A stretch of 64,000 nt of DNA from Pseudomonadota bacterium (GTDB lineage: Bacteria > Pseudomonadota > Gammaproteobacteria > Burkholderiales > Burkholderiaceae_C). The position numbers and the translations under genes are program-made. The stretch is from the NCBI GenBank assembly GCA_020161775.1, contig JAIUOW010000004.1, positions 124,001-188,000 of the forward strand, in the 5' to 3' direction. Below are positions 35,611 to 44,876 of the stretch, piece after piece. Position 1 is the first letter of the stretch. Each line of letters opens with the position of its first letter. A model generated the notes under the pieces. It did not search any database, was not told the DNA's origin, and saw only the letters and a program-made list of their open reading frames with translations.

Positions 35611-36445
35611 GCGCCATGCCGGCGACGGTCAGGACCGTGATGGGTTCATCAAACAGCGCCCAAGCCATCAGCGCGGTGGACGGTGGCACCAGGTACAGCA
35701 GGCTCGTGACCGACGTGGCTGCCCCGCGCTGGATGAGCAGGTACAGCAGCGAACTGCCGCCCAGCGTCAGCGCCAGCACCGACCAGGCCATCGCCCCCGC
35801 CAGCTCGGGATTCCATCGCATGCCCTCGCCTTCCAGCAAGGCCAGCGGCAACGTAACGGCAAAGGCCGCCATCAGCTGAACCAGACTGGCCGAACGCACG
35901 TCACAAGGCGTGACGAAACGCTTCTGGTACAGCGTGCCCACCGTGATGCTGAGCAGCGCAATGCAGGCCAGGCCCAGATTGAGTGCGTGGATTTCGCCCA
36001 GGCCCAGCTTTTGCCGGACCACCAGCGCAAGCCCCGCGAACCCCAATGCCAGCCCGCCCCACTGGCGGGGCGTCACGCGCCCGCCCTGTGACGATACCCA
36101 TACCGCCGTCAGCACTGGCTGCAGGCCAACCAGCAGTGCCACCAGCCCGGCGCCCATGCCCAGTTTGACGGAAGCCCATACACCCCCCAGGTAGCCCGCG
36201 TGCATGAGCATGCCAGTCACAGCCAGGTGCCCCCATTGCGTCCGCGTGGCAGGCAACGCAGCTCGCGCCAGCCAGGCCCACGCGGCGAAGCACATGACGG
36301 ACAGCAGGTAACGCATCGCCAGGAATTTCATGGGGGGCGCATGCGGCATGCCGTAGCGCGCAACGATGAAGCCCGTGCTCCAGATCAGCACAAACACCAC
36401 GGGCATGGCCCGGATCAGGACCTGTTCGCGGGAACCCGCGGTCAT
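35567..36445 (-). CDS. EamA/DMT-family transporter
   Basis: A 292-residue inner-membrane protein with about ten membrane spans arranged as two EamA halves (residues about 12-140 and 150-290). Typical segments: PVVFVLIWSTGFIVARYGMP, GLVALLVGLQPVLTAVW, TSLLYLVPPSTALMAWALFD and ITVLTVAGMALTAFGVSLV. Such proteins export amino acids or other metabolites. Its ATG overlaps the pgsA stop (ATGA), so it is translated after pgsA. Substrate unknown. Confidence 0.88.
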   Translation of the reverse strand: MTAGSREQVLIRAMPVVFVLIWSTGFIVARYGMPHAPPMKFLAMRYLLSVMCFAAWAWLARAALPATRTQWGHLAVTGMLMHAGYLGGVWASVKLGMGAGLVALLVGLQPVLTAVWVSSQGGRVTPRQWGGLALGFAGLALVVRQKLGLGEIHALNLGLACIALLSITVGTLYQKRFVTPCDVRSASLVQLMAAFAVTLPLALLEGEGMRWNPELAGAMAWSVLALTLGGSSLLYLLIQRGAATSVTSLLYLVPPSTALMAWALFDEPITVLTVAGMALTAFGVSLVVRSAK

Positions 36446-37008
36446 TTGGCCTTTGCCCGGATTTCTGGCAAGGCCTTCTGCAGGTAATACACCATGGACC
36501 AGACGGTCAGGACGGCAGCGATCCAGATCAGCCAGGTGCCCCACACGCCGGTATCGATGAAACCGAACAGGCGCCCGTCATAGAGCAGGAACGGAATGGC
36601 GACCATCTGCACCGTTGTCTTGACCTTGCCCAGCATGTGAACGGCCACGCTCTTGGAAGCGCCGATCTGAGCCATCCATTCGCGCAGGGCCGAGATCGCG
36701 ATTTCGCGCCCGATGATGATGAGCGCCACGAACACGCCGGCGCGGTTCAGGTGTACCAGCACCAGCAGCGAAGCACAAACGAGGAACTTGTCTGCCACCG
36801 GATCCAGGAAGGCGCCGAACGACGACGTCTGGTTGAGCTTGCGCGCCAGGTAGCCGTCCAGCCAGTCCGTCAGTGCGAACACCACGAACATGACGGTGGC
36901 GATCAGGTTGCTCACCGTGCGGTCGGGCCAGATGTAGAACACCCCCACGATCAGCGGAATGGCGACGATGCGCGTCCAGGTCAGGATCGTGGGTATGGTG
37001 AAGAACAT
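36442..37008 (-). CDS. pgsA: CDP-diacylglycerol--glycerol-3-phosphate 3-phosphatidyltransferase
   Basis: A 188-residue integral membrane enzyme making phosphatidylglycerol phosphate. The CDP-alcohol phosphotransferase motif DG-x2-AR-x8-G-x3-D-x3-D is seen in DWLDGYLARKLNQTSSFGAF then LDPVADKFL (about residues 48-77). Six membrane spans, normal length. The uvrC-lipoprotein-pgsA order on one strand reflects the common uvrC-pgsA linkage. Confidence 0.96.
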   Translation of the reverse strand: MFFTIPTILTWTRIVAIPLIVGVFYIWPDRTVSNLIATVMFVVFALTDWLDGYLARKLNQTSSFGAFLDPVADKFLVCASLLVLVHLNRAGVFVALIIIGREIAISALREWMAQIGASKSVAVHMLGKVKTTVQMVAIPFLLYDGRLFGFIDTGVWGTWLIWIAAVLTVWSMVYYLQKALPEIRAKAK

Positions 37009-37053
37009 GCCCCGATTCTGGCACGGCGCGGCGCCATCGCGTTGTCCGGGCGG

Positions 37054-37581
37054 CTATTGCGCCTCCGCCAGCGAGCGGATCTGGAACTTCAGGTCGTCGT
37101 TGTAGAGGAAGGTCTCGCTGTATTGCCAGGGCCGCGGCAGGTGCCCCACGGGTTCGAACGGCCCGGCCCGGCGGATCGCCGCCATCGCCATCTGCAGTGT
37201 CTGGGGTGAGAACTTGGGCACGCGCAGCACGGTCACGTTGCGAACCGAACCGTCGCGGTTGAGCTCCACCTGCACCACGGGGATGGACTGCAGCCGTTCG
37301 GGAATCGGGCCGGCAAAGGTTTCGCCCGCGCTGGTCTGCATGATGCGCCGTGCCGCACGCATCTTGTATTCGTCCCAGTTGCGCGCGGGCGCCTGCGCCA
37401 TGGGCGCGGCTGGGGGCACGGACGGCCGTGCCCCGGCGGCGGCCGGGCCCGTTGCGGGCGCCGCTGGCGCCGGGCTGGCGGCGGGCACCGGTGCATCAGA
37501 AGGCAAGGGCCGGCTGGTGCAACCCGCCAGCACGGCCAGCAACCCGGCGCAACCCAGGCGTGTGATTTCAGTGAAGCGCAC
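37054..37581 (-). CDS. Lipoprotein with TonB-C/TolA-like C-terminal domain
   Basis: A 175-residue predicted lipoprotein. The GTG start at 37581 has AGGAG seven bases upstream, inside the 3' end of uvrC (14-base overlap). Signal peptide with lipobox LAGC (Cys at 21), a Pro/Ala linker to about residue 65, then [20 protein letters not shown] and a tail typical of TonB/TolA C-terminal folds. It lacks an N-terminal transmembrane anchor of the TonB kind, so it is not a normal energy transducer. Conserved position between uvrC and pgsA suggests envelope housekeeping; function unknown. Confidence 0.78.
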   Translation of the reverse strand: MRFTEITRLGCAGLLAVLAGCTSRPLPSDAPVPAASPAPAAPATGPAAAGARPSVPPAAPMAQAPARNWDEYKMRAARRIMQTSAGETFAGPIPERLQSIPVVQVELNRDGSVRNVTVLRVPKFSPQTLQMAMAAIRRAGPFEPVGHLPRPWQYSETFLYNDDLKFQIRSLAEAQ

Positions 37582-39514
37582 GGTAAATCTCCTCTGCAAG
37601 TTCTTTTGAAATGCCGTCCACGGTGGCGATGTCGTCCACACCTGCGGCGGCCACACCCCGGATGCCGCCAAAACGCTGCAGCAGCCGGGCCCGGCGCTTG
37701 GCGCCAACGCCGGGAATTTCCTCCAGCTTGCTGCTGCCGGTGCGCACACGCGCTCGCTTGGCCCGCATGCCGGTGATCGCAAAGCGGTGGGCCTCGTCAC
37801 GGATCTGCGCCACCAGCATCAGCGCCGCCGAATCCTTGCCAAGGTACACCTTCTCGCGCCCGTCGGCAAACACCAGTTCTTCCAGGCCGACCTTGCGGCC
37901 TTCGCCCTTTTCAACGCCCACAATCGTGCCCAGGTCCAGCCCCAGCTCGGCAAACACATCGCGGGCCATACTCACCTGGCCCTTGCCCCCATCCACCAGC
38001 ACCAGGTCGGGCATGCGCGCCGTCTTGCTGCGCAAAGCCGGCTCTGTACTGGGCGGCGTCGCATTGGCCGGGTCACGGCCGGCTTCAGCCAGCTTGCTGT
38101 AGCGGCGTGTCAGCACCTGGCGCATGGCGGCATAGTCATCGCCCGGCGTGATGCCCTCGATGTTGTAGCGCCGGTATTCGCTGCTTTGCATCTTGTGGTC
38201 GTGAAACACCACACAGGATGCCTGCGTCGCCTCGCCTGCCGTGTGGGAGATGTCGAAACATTCGATGCGGAATGTATCCAGGTTGTCAGGCGCCAGGTCC
38301 AGCGCGTCAACCAGGGCGCGCGTGCGCGCCTGCTGCGAGCCTTCCTCGGCCAGCAGGCGGGCCAGCTGCAAGCCGGCATTCTTGTCGGCCATCTCCAGCC
38401 ACAGCCGGCGCTGTTCGCGCGGGTTGTGAACCGCGCTCACACGCACGCCGGTTTGCGCGCACAGGGCCTCCATCAGCGGCTTGCTGACCGGCACGCTGGT
38501 GATAAGCGCGGGCGGCACCGGCACCCCGATGTAGTGCTGCGCGATGAACGCCTCCAGCACCTGGACTTCCACGGGCGTGGCCGGGCCGCCGTCGCCACCC
38601 TCCTGGTCTGCCAGCCCCTGCAGGGCCGCGGCATCTTCCACATGCGCGGGGAAATATGGCCGGTCACCCAGGTGCCGCCCGCCACGCACCATGGCCAGGT
38701 TCACACAGGCCTTGCCGCCCTGCACCTTCACGGCCAGGATGTCCACGTCCTTGTCGGACGCCGTATCCACCGACTGCTGGTGCAGCACACGCGACAGCGC
38801 CGTCATCTGGTTGCGAAGCTCCGCCGCCTGCTCGAACTCCAGGCGCTGCGCGTGGTCCATCATGCGCCGCTCCAGCGCGTCCAGCAGCGCCTGCGTTTCG
38901 CCGTTCAGGAAAGCCTCGGCATTCTGGACGTCGCGCGCGTAATCACCGGGCGTGATCTGGTTCACGCAGGGGCCTGAACAGCGCTTGATCTGGTAGAGCA
39001 GGCACGGCCGCGTGCGGTTGTTGAACACCGTGTCTTCGCAGGTGCGCAGGCGAAACACCTTTTGCAGCAGCTGGATGGATTCCTTCACCGCCCACGCGCT
39101 TGGATACGGGCCAAAGTACCGGTGCTTGCGGTCCACCGCGCCGCGGTAGTAGGCCACCCGCGGAAAGTCATGGGTGACCAGCTTGAGGTACGGATAGCTC
39201 TTGTCGTCGCGAAAAAGGATGTTGTAGCGCGGGTTCAGCGTCTTGATCAGGTTGTTTTCAAGCAGCAGCGCCTCGGCCTCGGAGCGCACCACGGTGGTTT
39301 CCATGCGCGCGATCTTGCCCACCATGTGGCCAATCCGCGTACCTCCATGGTTCTTCTGGAAATAGCTGGACACGCGCTTTTTCAGGTCGCGCGCCTTGCC
39401 CACGTACAGCACGCCGCCATCCGCGTCGAAGTAGCGGTACACACCCGGCATGGCGGGCAAGGCGGCCACTTCGGCCAGCAACTGTTCGGAATGCACCTGG
39501 GAAACCTCGGACAT
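37568..39514 (-). CDS. uvrC: Excinuclease ABC subunit C
   Basis: A 648-residue DNA repair endonuclease making both incisions in nucleotide excision repair. The GIY-YIG domain ([20 protein letters not shown]) opens the protein; the UVR motif lies around residues 205-240; the RNase H-like 3' domain has [18 protein letters not shown] and [14 protein letters not shown]; and the tail is a double helix-hairpin-helix ([20 protein letters not shown]). Start at 39514 ([20 protein letters not shown]). First gene of the uvrC-lipoprotein-pgsA-DMT run. Confidence 0.97.
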   Translation of the reverse strand: MSEVSQVHSEQLLAEVAALPAMPGVYRYFDADGGVLYVGKARDLKKRVSSYFQKNHGGTRIGHMVGKIARMETTVVRSEAEALLLENNLIKTLNPRYNILFRDDKSYPYLKLVTHDFPRVAYYRGAVDRKHRYFGPYPSAWAVKESIQLLQKVFRLRTCEDTVFNNRTRPCLLYQIKRCSGPCVNQITPGDYARDVQNAEAFLNGETQALLDALERRMMDHAQRLEFEQAAELRNQMTALSRVLHQQSVDTASDKDVDILAVKVQGGKACVNLAMVRGGRHLGDRPYFPAHVEDAAALQGLADQEGGDGGPATPVEVQVLEAFIAQHYIGVPVPPALITSVPVSKPLMEALCAQTGVRVSAVHNPREQRRLWLEMADKNAGLQLARLLAEEGSQQARTRALVDALDLAPDNLDTFRIECFDISHTAGEATQASCVVFHDHKMQSSEYRRYNIEGITPGDDYAAMRQVLTRRYSKLAEAGRDPANATPPSTEPALRSKTARMPDLVLVDGGKGQVSMARDVFAELGLDLGTIVGVEKGEGRKVGLEELVFADGREKVYLGKDSAALMLVAQIRDEAHRFAITGMRAKRARVRTGSSKLEEIPGVGAKRRARLLQRFGGIRGVAAAGVDDIATVDGISKELAEEIYRALH

Positions 39515-39570
39515 GGGCCGTATTGTGGCGAATCCGGCGGCGCCATTGCGGGCGGTGGACAATCCGGGCC

Positions 39571-40623
39571 ATGCTCTGGGACATCTTCTGCAAGGTCATT
39601 GACAACCACGGCGATACCGGCGTGTGCTGGCGGCTGGCAGCGGACCTCGGCTCGCGCGGCGAAACCGTGCGCCTGTGGATGGACGACCTGGCGGCGCTGT
39701 CATGGATGGCGCCACAGGGAGCGCCCGGCGTCACCGTCGGGCGCTGGACCGATGACACGCCGTGGCCCCCGCCGGGTGACGTACTGGTTGAAGCCTTTGG
39801 CTGCGACCCCGCGCCGGCTTTCGTGGCCGCCTTTGCGCGCAGGCACCGGGGCGCGCCGGCCGCCGCGCGCTGGATCAACCTGGAGTACCTCTCGGCGGAA
39901 CCATTTGTGGAGCGCGCCCACGGTTTGCCATCGCCGGTGGCGCATGGCCCAGGCGCGGGCATGGTCAAGTATTTCTTTTACCCCGGTTTCACGGCTCGCA
40001 CCGGCGGCCTGCTGCGCGAGCCGGGCTTGACCGGTCGGCAGGCTCGCTTTGACCGCGCGGCTTGGGCTGCCCGCCGGGGCGTGCCTCTTCAAGGGCAACT
40101 GGTGTCGCTGTTCTGCTATGAACCCCGCGCGCTGCCCGGCCTGCTGATGCAACTGGCACAACACAGCCAACCCACTCAGTTACTCGTGACGGCGGGGCGG
40201 GCAGCCGACGCCACGCGCGCGGCGCTGCAGCATGTGCCCACCCAGGGCTCGCTCGCCGTGCACTGGCTGCCGCTGATGAACCAAGGGCAGTATGACGAGC
40301 TGCTGTGGGCCTGTGATTTCAATTTTGTGCGCGGCGAAGACTCGCTGGTGCGCGCCCTGTGGGCCGGACAGCCCTTCGCCTGGCACCTCTACCCGCAGGA
40401 CGATGGCGCCCATGAAGCCAAGCTGCAGGCCTTCCTGCAAATCCTTGCACCACCACCGGACTGGGGGCGGTTCATGCGAACCTGGAACGGCCTGGATGAC
40501 GGCCCGTTGCCCCCTCTTGACGTACCTGGCTGGCAAGCCAGCGCCACGGCTTTGCGGGCCCGGTTGCTGGCCCAGGACGACCTCGCGACAGCGCTCGCCG
40601 GGTTCGTCGTAAAAAAACGTTAA
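39571..40623 (+). CDS. earP: EF-P arginine rhamnosyltransferase EarP
   Basis: A 350-residue GT-B glycosyltransferase that transfers rhamnose from dTDP-rhamnose to Arg32 of EF-P. It starts [21 protein letters not shown]11 and D15 correspond to the catalytic D13/D17 of the Pseudomonas enzyme, and [20 protein letters not shown] contains the R254/E256 nucleotide-sugar pair. Located 98 bases before efp, the conserved pairing. Divergent from uvrC. Confidence 0.95.
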   Translation: MLWDIFCKVIDNHGDTGVCWRLAADLGSRGETVRLWMDDLAALSWMAPQGAPGVTVGRWTDDTPWPPPGDVLVEAFGCDPAPAFVAAFARRHRGAPAAARWINLEYLSAEPFVERAHGLPSPVAHGPGAGMVKYFFYPGFTARTGGLLREPGLTGRQARFDRAAWAARRGVPLQGQLVSLFCYEPRALPGLLMQLAQHSQPTQLLVTAGRAADATRAALQHVPTQGSLAVHWLPLMNQGQYDELLWACDFNFVRGEDSLVRALWAGQPFAWHLYPQDDGAHEAKLQAFLQILAPPPDWGRFMRTWNGLDDGPLPPLDVPGWQASATALRARLLAQDDLATALAGFVVKKR

Positions 40624-40721
40624 AATTCAAGGCTTTGCGAAGTTCGCCGGTTCCGGTGCACCGCAACCCTGCCGCAAAACACACAGTCCCGACTGTCGCG
40701 CGGCCCAACCTCAAGACTGAT

Positions 40722-41276
40722 ATGAAAATCGCTCAAGAAATCCGCGCCGGCAACGTGATCATGCATGGCAAGGACCCGATGGTCGTCCTCAAGACCGAAT
40801 ACAGCCGCGGCGGCCGCAACTCCGCCACCGTGCGCATGAAGCTCAAGAGCCTGATCGCCAACTTTGGCACCGAAGTGGTGTTCAAGGCCGACGACAAGAT
40901 GGACCAGATCATCCTGGACAAGAAGGACTGCACGTACTCCTACTTCGCCGACCCGATGTATGTCTGCATGGATTCCGACTACAACCAGTACGAAGTCGAA
41001 GCCGAGAACATGGGCGATGCGCTGAACTACCTGGAAGACGGCATGGCGCTGGAAGTGGTGTTCTACGACGGCAAGGCCATTTCGGTCGAATTGCCCACTA
41101 GCGTGGAACGCGAAATCACCTGGACCGAGCCCGCCGTCAAGGGCGATACGTCCGGCAAGGTGCTCAAGCCCGCCAAGATCGCCACCGGCTTCGAAGTGCC
41201 CGTGCCCCTGTTCGTGGACCAGGGCGACCGCATCGAAATCGACACCCGCACCGGCGAGTACCGCAAGCGCGTCTGA
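40722..41276 (+). CDS. efp: Elongation factor P
   Basis: A 184-residue translation factor that rescues ribosomes stalled at polyproline. The tip loop reads [16 protein letters not shown] with Arg at position 32, the residue rhamnosylated by EarP, instead of the Lys modified by EpmA in E. coli. Three beta-barrel domains follow in order. The start at 40722 ([20 protein letters not shown]) is the family start. Ends before a strong terminator. Confidence 0.97.
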   Translation: MKIAQEIRAGNVIMHGKDPMVVLKTEYSRGGRNSATVRMKLKSLIANFGTEVVFKADDKMDQIILDKKDCTYSYFADPMYVCMDSDYNQYEVEAENMGDALNYLEDGMALEVVFYDGKAISVELPTSVEREITWTEPAVKGDTSGKVLKPAKIATGFEVPVPLFVDQGDRIEIDTRTGEYRKRV

Positions 41277-41297
41277 TTCCAGCCGCAGGCCATGAAG

Positions 41298-41320
41298 GGG
41301 CTCCGCAAGGAGCCCTTTTT
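41298..41320 (+). terminator. Rho-independent terminator after efp
   Basis: GGGCTCC-GCAA-GGAGCCC is a perfect 7-bp stem with a stable tetraloop, followed by TTTTT. Confidence 0.9.
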
Positions 41321-41337
41321 CATTGGACACTTGTGTG

Positions 41338-42096
41338 ATGGATTTTGACTTTCGCCACATTGCCGTGCCATTTCGCATGCAGCCGGGCCTGCAGCGAATG
41401 GCGCCCGGCGCCGCGCACCTCACGCCGCTGGACCGCCGCAGCGCTCTGTACGCCGAAAAACAGCAGGTTCACCGCGCCGGCCAGGCCCGGTGGTGCCTGC
41501 CCGGTTTCGACCCGGCGCCGGCCCTGGCAGCCGCTGGCGCGGTGGATGGCCCGCCCGAACTGGCGTTTGAAGAAGATCTGGCGGTGCTGGACACCGCCAG
41601 CGGCACCATCCCCTGGCTTTGCGTGTGCGTGCCTTCGCACTGGGCACCCGAGGACAAGCTGGGCAAGTCTCTCGCCGCGATCCACGGGCCGGTGGCCGAT
41701 GGCGCAGCCCTGGGTGCGGCCATGCCCGCACTGACCCGACTGCTGGCTGATGGCGGACACTGGGAGCGCTTTGTCTGGACGATCACGCCCAGCGGGCGGT
41801 ACGACCAGCATCCGCGACGGCACCCTCGCCTGCCCTGGCCCGACGCGCCCGATCCGGCGGAATTCGCCGCCAGATGTTTCCTGCGCGCAGAGCGGCAAAC
41901 CTTCCTGCCCGTACCGGGGCGCCAGCAGGTCGTGTTTACCATCCGCGTCATGCTCCAGCCCCTGGCACAGGCCGTGCAATCGCCGCAACAGGCGGCACGC
42001 CTGCATGATTCGTTGGCCTCCATGACGCCAGAGGTGCTGCAGTACAAGAACCTTTCGGGCGCCCGCGCAGCGCTGCTGGCCTGGCTGGCCGCCTAG
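41338..42096 (+). CDS. Haem-dependent oxidative N-demethylase-like protein (DUF3445)
   Basis: A 252-residue protein with the DUF3445 pattern: IAVPFRMQPGLQRM near the start, WLCVCVPSHWAPEDKLGKSL, the His-rich WTITPSGRYDQHPRRHPRLPW-type segment (about residues 142-160) and CFLRAERQTFLPVPGRQQVV. Members bind haem through a PAS-like fold and demethylate dimethylamine-type substrates. The partner subunits of the dimethylamine enzyme are not nearby, so the substrate is open. The ATG at 41338 was chosen; a GTG one codon earlier is possible. Shares its stop region (CTAG, 42093-42096) with the convergent gene. Confidence 0.8.
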   Translation: MDFDFRHIAVPFRMQPGLQRMAPGAAHLTPLDRRSALYAEKQQVHRAGQARWCLPGFDPAPALAAAGAVDGPPELAFEEDLAVLDTASGTIPWLCVCVPSHWAPEDKLGKSLAAIHGPVADGAALGAAMPALTRLLADGGHWERFVWTITPSGRYDQHPRRHPRLPWPDAPDPAEFAARCFLRAERQTFLPVPGRQQVVFTIRVMLQPLAQAVQSPQQAARLHDSLASMTPEVLQYKNLSGARAALLAWLAA

Positions 42097-42776
42097 AAAA
42101 CGCGCAGGGCCAGCACCAACCCCACCAAGGCGACCACAGCCGCCACGCCGATCACGGCAATCCAGACCAGGTAGCCACTGCCGCGCGCGGCGCCGCCTGC
42201 GACGATCAGGTCAACCGGCGGCGGCGTGGCCACGGGCATCCACTCCACCAAGGCGCCCGCCGCCTCAGAGCTGAACAGCTCCAGTGAAACCCGTTGCAAG
42301 GCGGCACCCGGTGCGGCCTCTGGCGGGCGCAGCCACAGGTCCACGCGCGAGCCCACGATTCGCGCATGCACAAACGCCTTGAGTGGCAACTTGACGCGGT
42401 CTTCGCGCCAGCGCAAACCACGCCGGTAGCGCCCGGCCACACGCAACAACCCGGCTTGCACGCGCGCCTCCACTTCGCCCTTGAACGCCGGGATCGCAAA
42501 GCCCCGGCCCCTGACCTGCAGCAGCGCCGCGGTAAACGTGGCCTGCACCACGGAGAAGGAAAAGGCACCACTGCGCGTGCCGTTGAATGAGTTCTGCGGG
42601 CTGCGTTCGGCCAGCAGGTCGGCGACCGTCAGTTGCGCGCCGTTGCTGTCGATCAGCTCGGTATCGCCCGTCAGGGCCTTCTTGATGCACATGCCGACGA
42701 TGGTGCGGCGGTCGTACGGCCCCATGCTGCGGCCTTGCAGCAGCACGTGGTACACCGTCGCGTAGTCTCTGCCCAT
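42093..42776 (-). CDS. GYF_2-like domain protein with C-terminal membrane span
   Basis: About 227 residues. The N-terminus (YHVLLQGRSMGPYDRRTIVG to about residue 55) resembles the GYF_2 domain, in which a Y-x(3)-G-x-x-GP-[YFL] signature is common. A middle part rich in beta strands follows (residues 65-190), then a single span (about 203-225, YLVWIAVIGVAAVVALVGLV) anchoring it in the membrane with a very short tail. No enzymatic motif. Start at 42776 (MGRDYATVYHVLLQG). Function unknown; GYF-like domains bind peptides. Confidence 0.65.
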   Translation of the reverse strand: MGRDYATVYHVLLQGRSMGPYDRRTIVGMCIKKALTGDTELIDSNGAQLTVADLLAERSPQNSFNGTRSGAFSFSVVQATFTAALLQVRGRGFAIPAFKGEVEARVQAGLLRVAGRYRRGLRWREDRVKLPLKAFVHARIVGSRVDLWLRPPEAAPGAALQRVSLELFSSEAAGALVEWMPVATPPPVDLIVAGGAARGSGYLVWIAVIGVAAVVALVGLVLALRVF

Positions 42777-42886
42777 GTCCCCTCTTGTATCCCGGTCCGC
42801 GCGCAAGGATAGCCGAGAAAACGCATGCTGACACCCGGAGTCGCACTACGAAGGCCGGCGCAGGAAAGTGCCCCAGAATAAGCACC

Positions 42887-43750
42887 ATGGAAACCACTCA
42901 AGACCTGCACGACACCCGCCTGGCCGACGCCTGGGCCACCCTTCAGGCGCATGCGCGTGGCGGCGCGTCTCTCACACCCGACGCCAGCCGCCTGGCCTTC
43001 GCCGACCCGGAATTCCTGTTGCGCCGCGAAACGCGCGGCATCCGCTTCCAGCTGGAGTTGCTCAAGCCCGACCTGGAACAGCAGGCCCATGGCATTGAAA
43101 ATACCATCGTCGTGTTTGGCAGCGCCCGTTTTCGCGGCGAGGCAGAGGCTGCGGCCCTGGTGGAACAGGCCGAGGCCACCGGCGACGCGGCGCTGATCCG
43201 CCGCGCCCGCAGCCTGGCCCGCAACGCCCACTATTGCGAGGAGGCCCGTGCCTTTGGCAAACTGGTGGCGCAATACAGCGCCGGCAAGGACCCGGCCGAC
43301 ATGCTGTTCATCTGCACTGGCGGCGGCCCCGGCATCATGCAGGCGGCCAATCAGGGCGCGCATGAAGGCAACGGCATCAGCGTAGGCCTGACCATTGCCC
43401 TGCCCATGGAGGAAGTGCCCAATCCGTACATCACGCCGGCGCTGAACTTCCGCTTTCATTACTTTGCGCTGCGCAAGATGCACTTCATGATGCGTGCCAA
43501 GGCGCTGGTGGCCTTCCCTGGCGGGTTCGGCACGCTGGACGAGCTGTTTGAAGTCATCACGCTGGTGCAGACGCGCAAGGCCAAGCCCGTGCCCATCGTG
43601 CTGTTCGGCACCGACTACTGGAAGCGCCTGATCAACTTCAAGTTGCTGGTCGATGAAGGCGTGATTTCGCCCGAAGACATGAATCTGCTGCAGTTTGCCG
43701 ACGATCCGCAGACAGCATGGGACATCATCAAGGCGTTTTACCAGCTCTGA
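42887..43750 (+). CDS. TIGR00730/LOG-family Rossmann-fold protein
   Basis: A 287-residue protein with the LOG motifs CTGGGPGIMQAANQGAHEGN and FPGGFGTLDELFEVITLVQT (PGGxGTxxE). Plant and bacterial LOG proteins hydrolyse nucleoside 5'-monophosphates to free the base and ribose 5-phosphate. The extra N-terminal 90 residues, mostly helical, mark the larger bacterial subgroup, whose physiological role is not settled. Its end overlaps the convergent MFS gene by 23 bases. Confidence 0.88.
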   Translation: METTQDLHDTRLADAWATLQAHARGGASLTPDASRLAFADPEFLLRRETRGIRFQLELLKPDLEQQAHGIENTIVVFGSARFRGEAEAAALVEQAEATGDAALIRRARSLARNAHYCEEARAFGKLVAQYSAGKDPADMLFICTGGGPGIMQAANQGAHEGNGISVGLTIALPMEEVPNPYITPALNFRFHYFALRKMHFMMRAKALVAFPGGFGTLDELFEVITLVQTRKAKPVPIVLFGTDYWKRLINFKLLVDEGVISPEDMNLLQFADDPQTAWDIIKAFYQL

Positions 43751-44876
43751 GCTTGCTGGCCGAGTGGGCGCCCGTGCCCACCACGGCCCCGACAAACCAG
43801 AACACCCCGGAGATTCCGATCATCGCGCCGGTCAGGCCGAACAGCATGGGCATGACCACGCTGGACGCGTTGATGGCCATCAGGCGCAGGCCCAATGCCT
43901 CGCCGTGGCGGGCCTCGGGCGTGATCTGGTGCAAGGTGCTCATGACCATGGGCTGGACCGAACCCAACGCCAGCCCCAGCAACACCGAGCAAAACCCCAT
44001 GGCCAGCGGCGCATGCAGCAGCGGATAGACGCCAAACAGCACGGCCGTGACCACCATGGCCGTTGCAATGACAGCCGCTTCGCTCACGCGCTCGGCAATG
44101 AGCGGCAACACCACGCGGATGAGCGCCGCCGCAATGGCAAATGCCCCCAGGATGGAGCCAATCACCGATGCGCTCAAGCCCCGCTCATGGCCCAGCACCG
44201 GCACCACGAACGTGTGCACGTCCCAGCAGGACGCCAGGATCCAGTTGATGATCAGCAGACGGCGGAACATGGGCTCGCGCGCAAGATCCCAGGCGCGGCC
44301 CGGCTTGTCGCCCGCGGCACGGACCACCGGCGGCAGTTCCCGCGTACGCCGCACCCAGAACCAGGTGGCCAGCGGCAGCAGCGCCATCAGCAGGAATGCA
44401 TAGCGAAAGCCCGCATGGTCAATCATCAGACCCGCGGCAAAGGGCCCCAGGAAGTTGGAGATGGCGGGCCCGATGGCCAACCATGAAAACACCTGCTTGA
44501 GCTGGGTCGGGTTTTGCGCGGCGCGGCCCACATGCCGCTGCAGTGCAATGGACGCCGCACCGGTGGCGCCGCCCGTCATCAGGGCGCTGAGGCACAGCAC
44601 GGGGAATACCGGGAGCGCCACCGCGATCGCCGCGCCCAGCGCCGCCACCATCACGCTGAAAGCCACGGGTCGCTTCAGGCCATGCCGGTCGGCGTAGCGG
44701 CCTGCGGGCAGCGCCAGGAACACCTGCGTCAGTGCAAACAGCGCCAGCAGCACGCCCACCGCGGCCTCGCTGTGGCCTTCGCGCAGCGCCAGCAGCGGCG
44801 CGGCCATGCGCATGCCGGCCATGCAGGCGTGCAGGAACACATGGCCCGCGATCAGCCGGGCCAGTTCACGGCTCAA
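43728..44876 (-). CDS. MFS transporter
   Basis: A 382-residue permease with twelve membrane spans. The conserved loop 2-3 motif is LPAGRYADRHGLKRP (about residues 56-70), repeated weakly in the second half. A His-rich or substrate motif is absent. The rmuC stop... ATG overlap is at 44873-44876 (ATGA), so it is translated after rmuC. Substrate unknown; drug or metabolite efflux is typical for this size class. Confidence 0.85.
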   Translation of the reverse strand: MSRELARLIAGHVFLHACMAGMRMAAPLLALREGHSEAAVGVLLALFALTQVFLALPAGRYADRHGLKRPVAFSVMVAALGAAIAVALPVFPVLCLSALMTGGATGAASIALQRHVGRAAQNPTQLKQVFSWLAIGPAISNFLGPFAAGLMIDHAGFRYAFLLMALLPLATWFWVRRTRELPPVVRAAGDKPGRAWDLAREPMFRRLLIINWILASCWDVHTFVVPVLGHERGLSASVIGSILGAFAIAAALIRVVLPLIAERVSEAAVIATAMVVTAVLFGVYPLLHAPLAMGFCSVLLGLALGSVQPMVMSTLHQITPEARHGEALGLRLMAINASSVVMPMLFGLTGAMIGISGVFWFVGAVVGTGAHSASKLRAGKTP

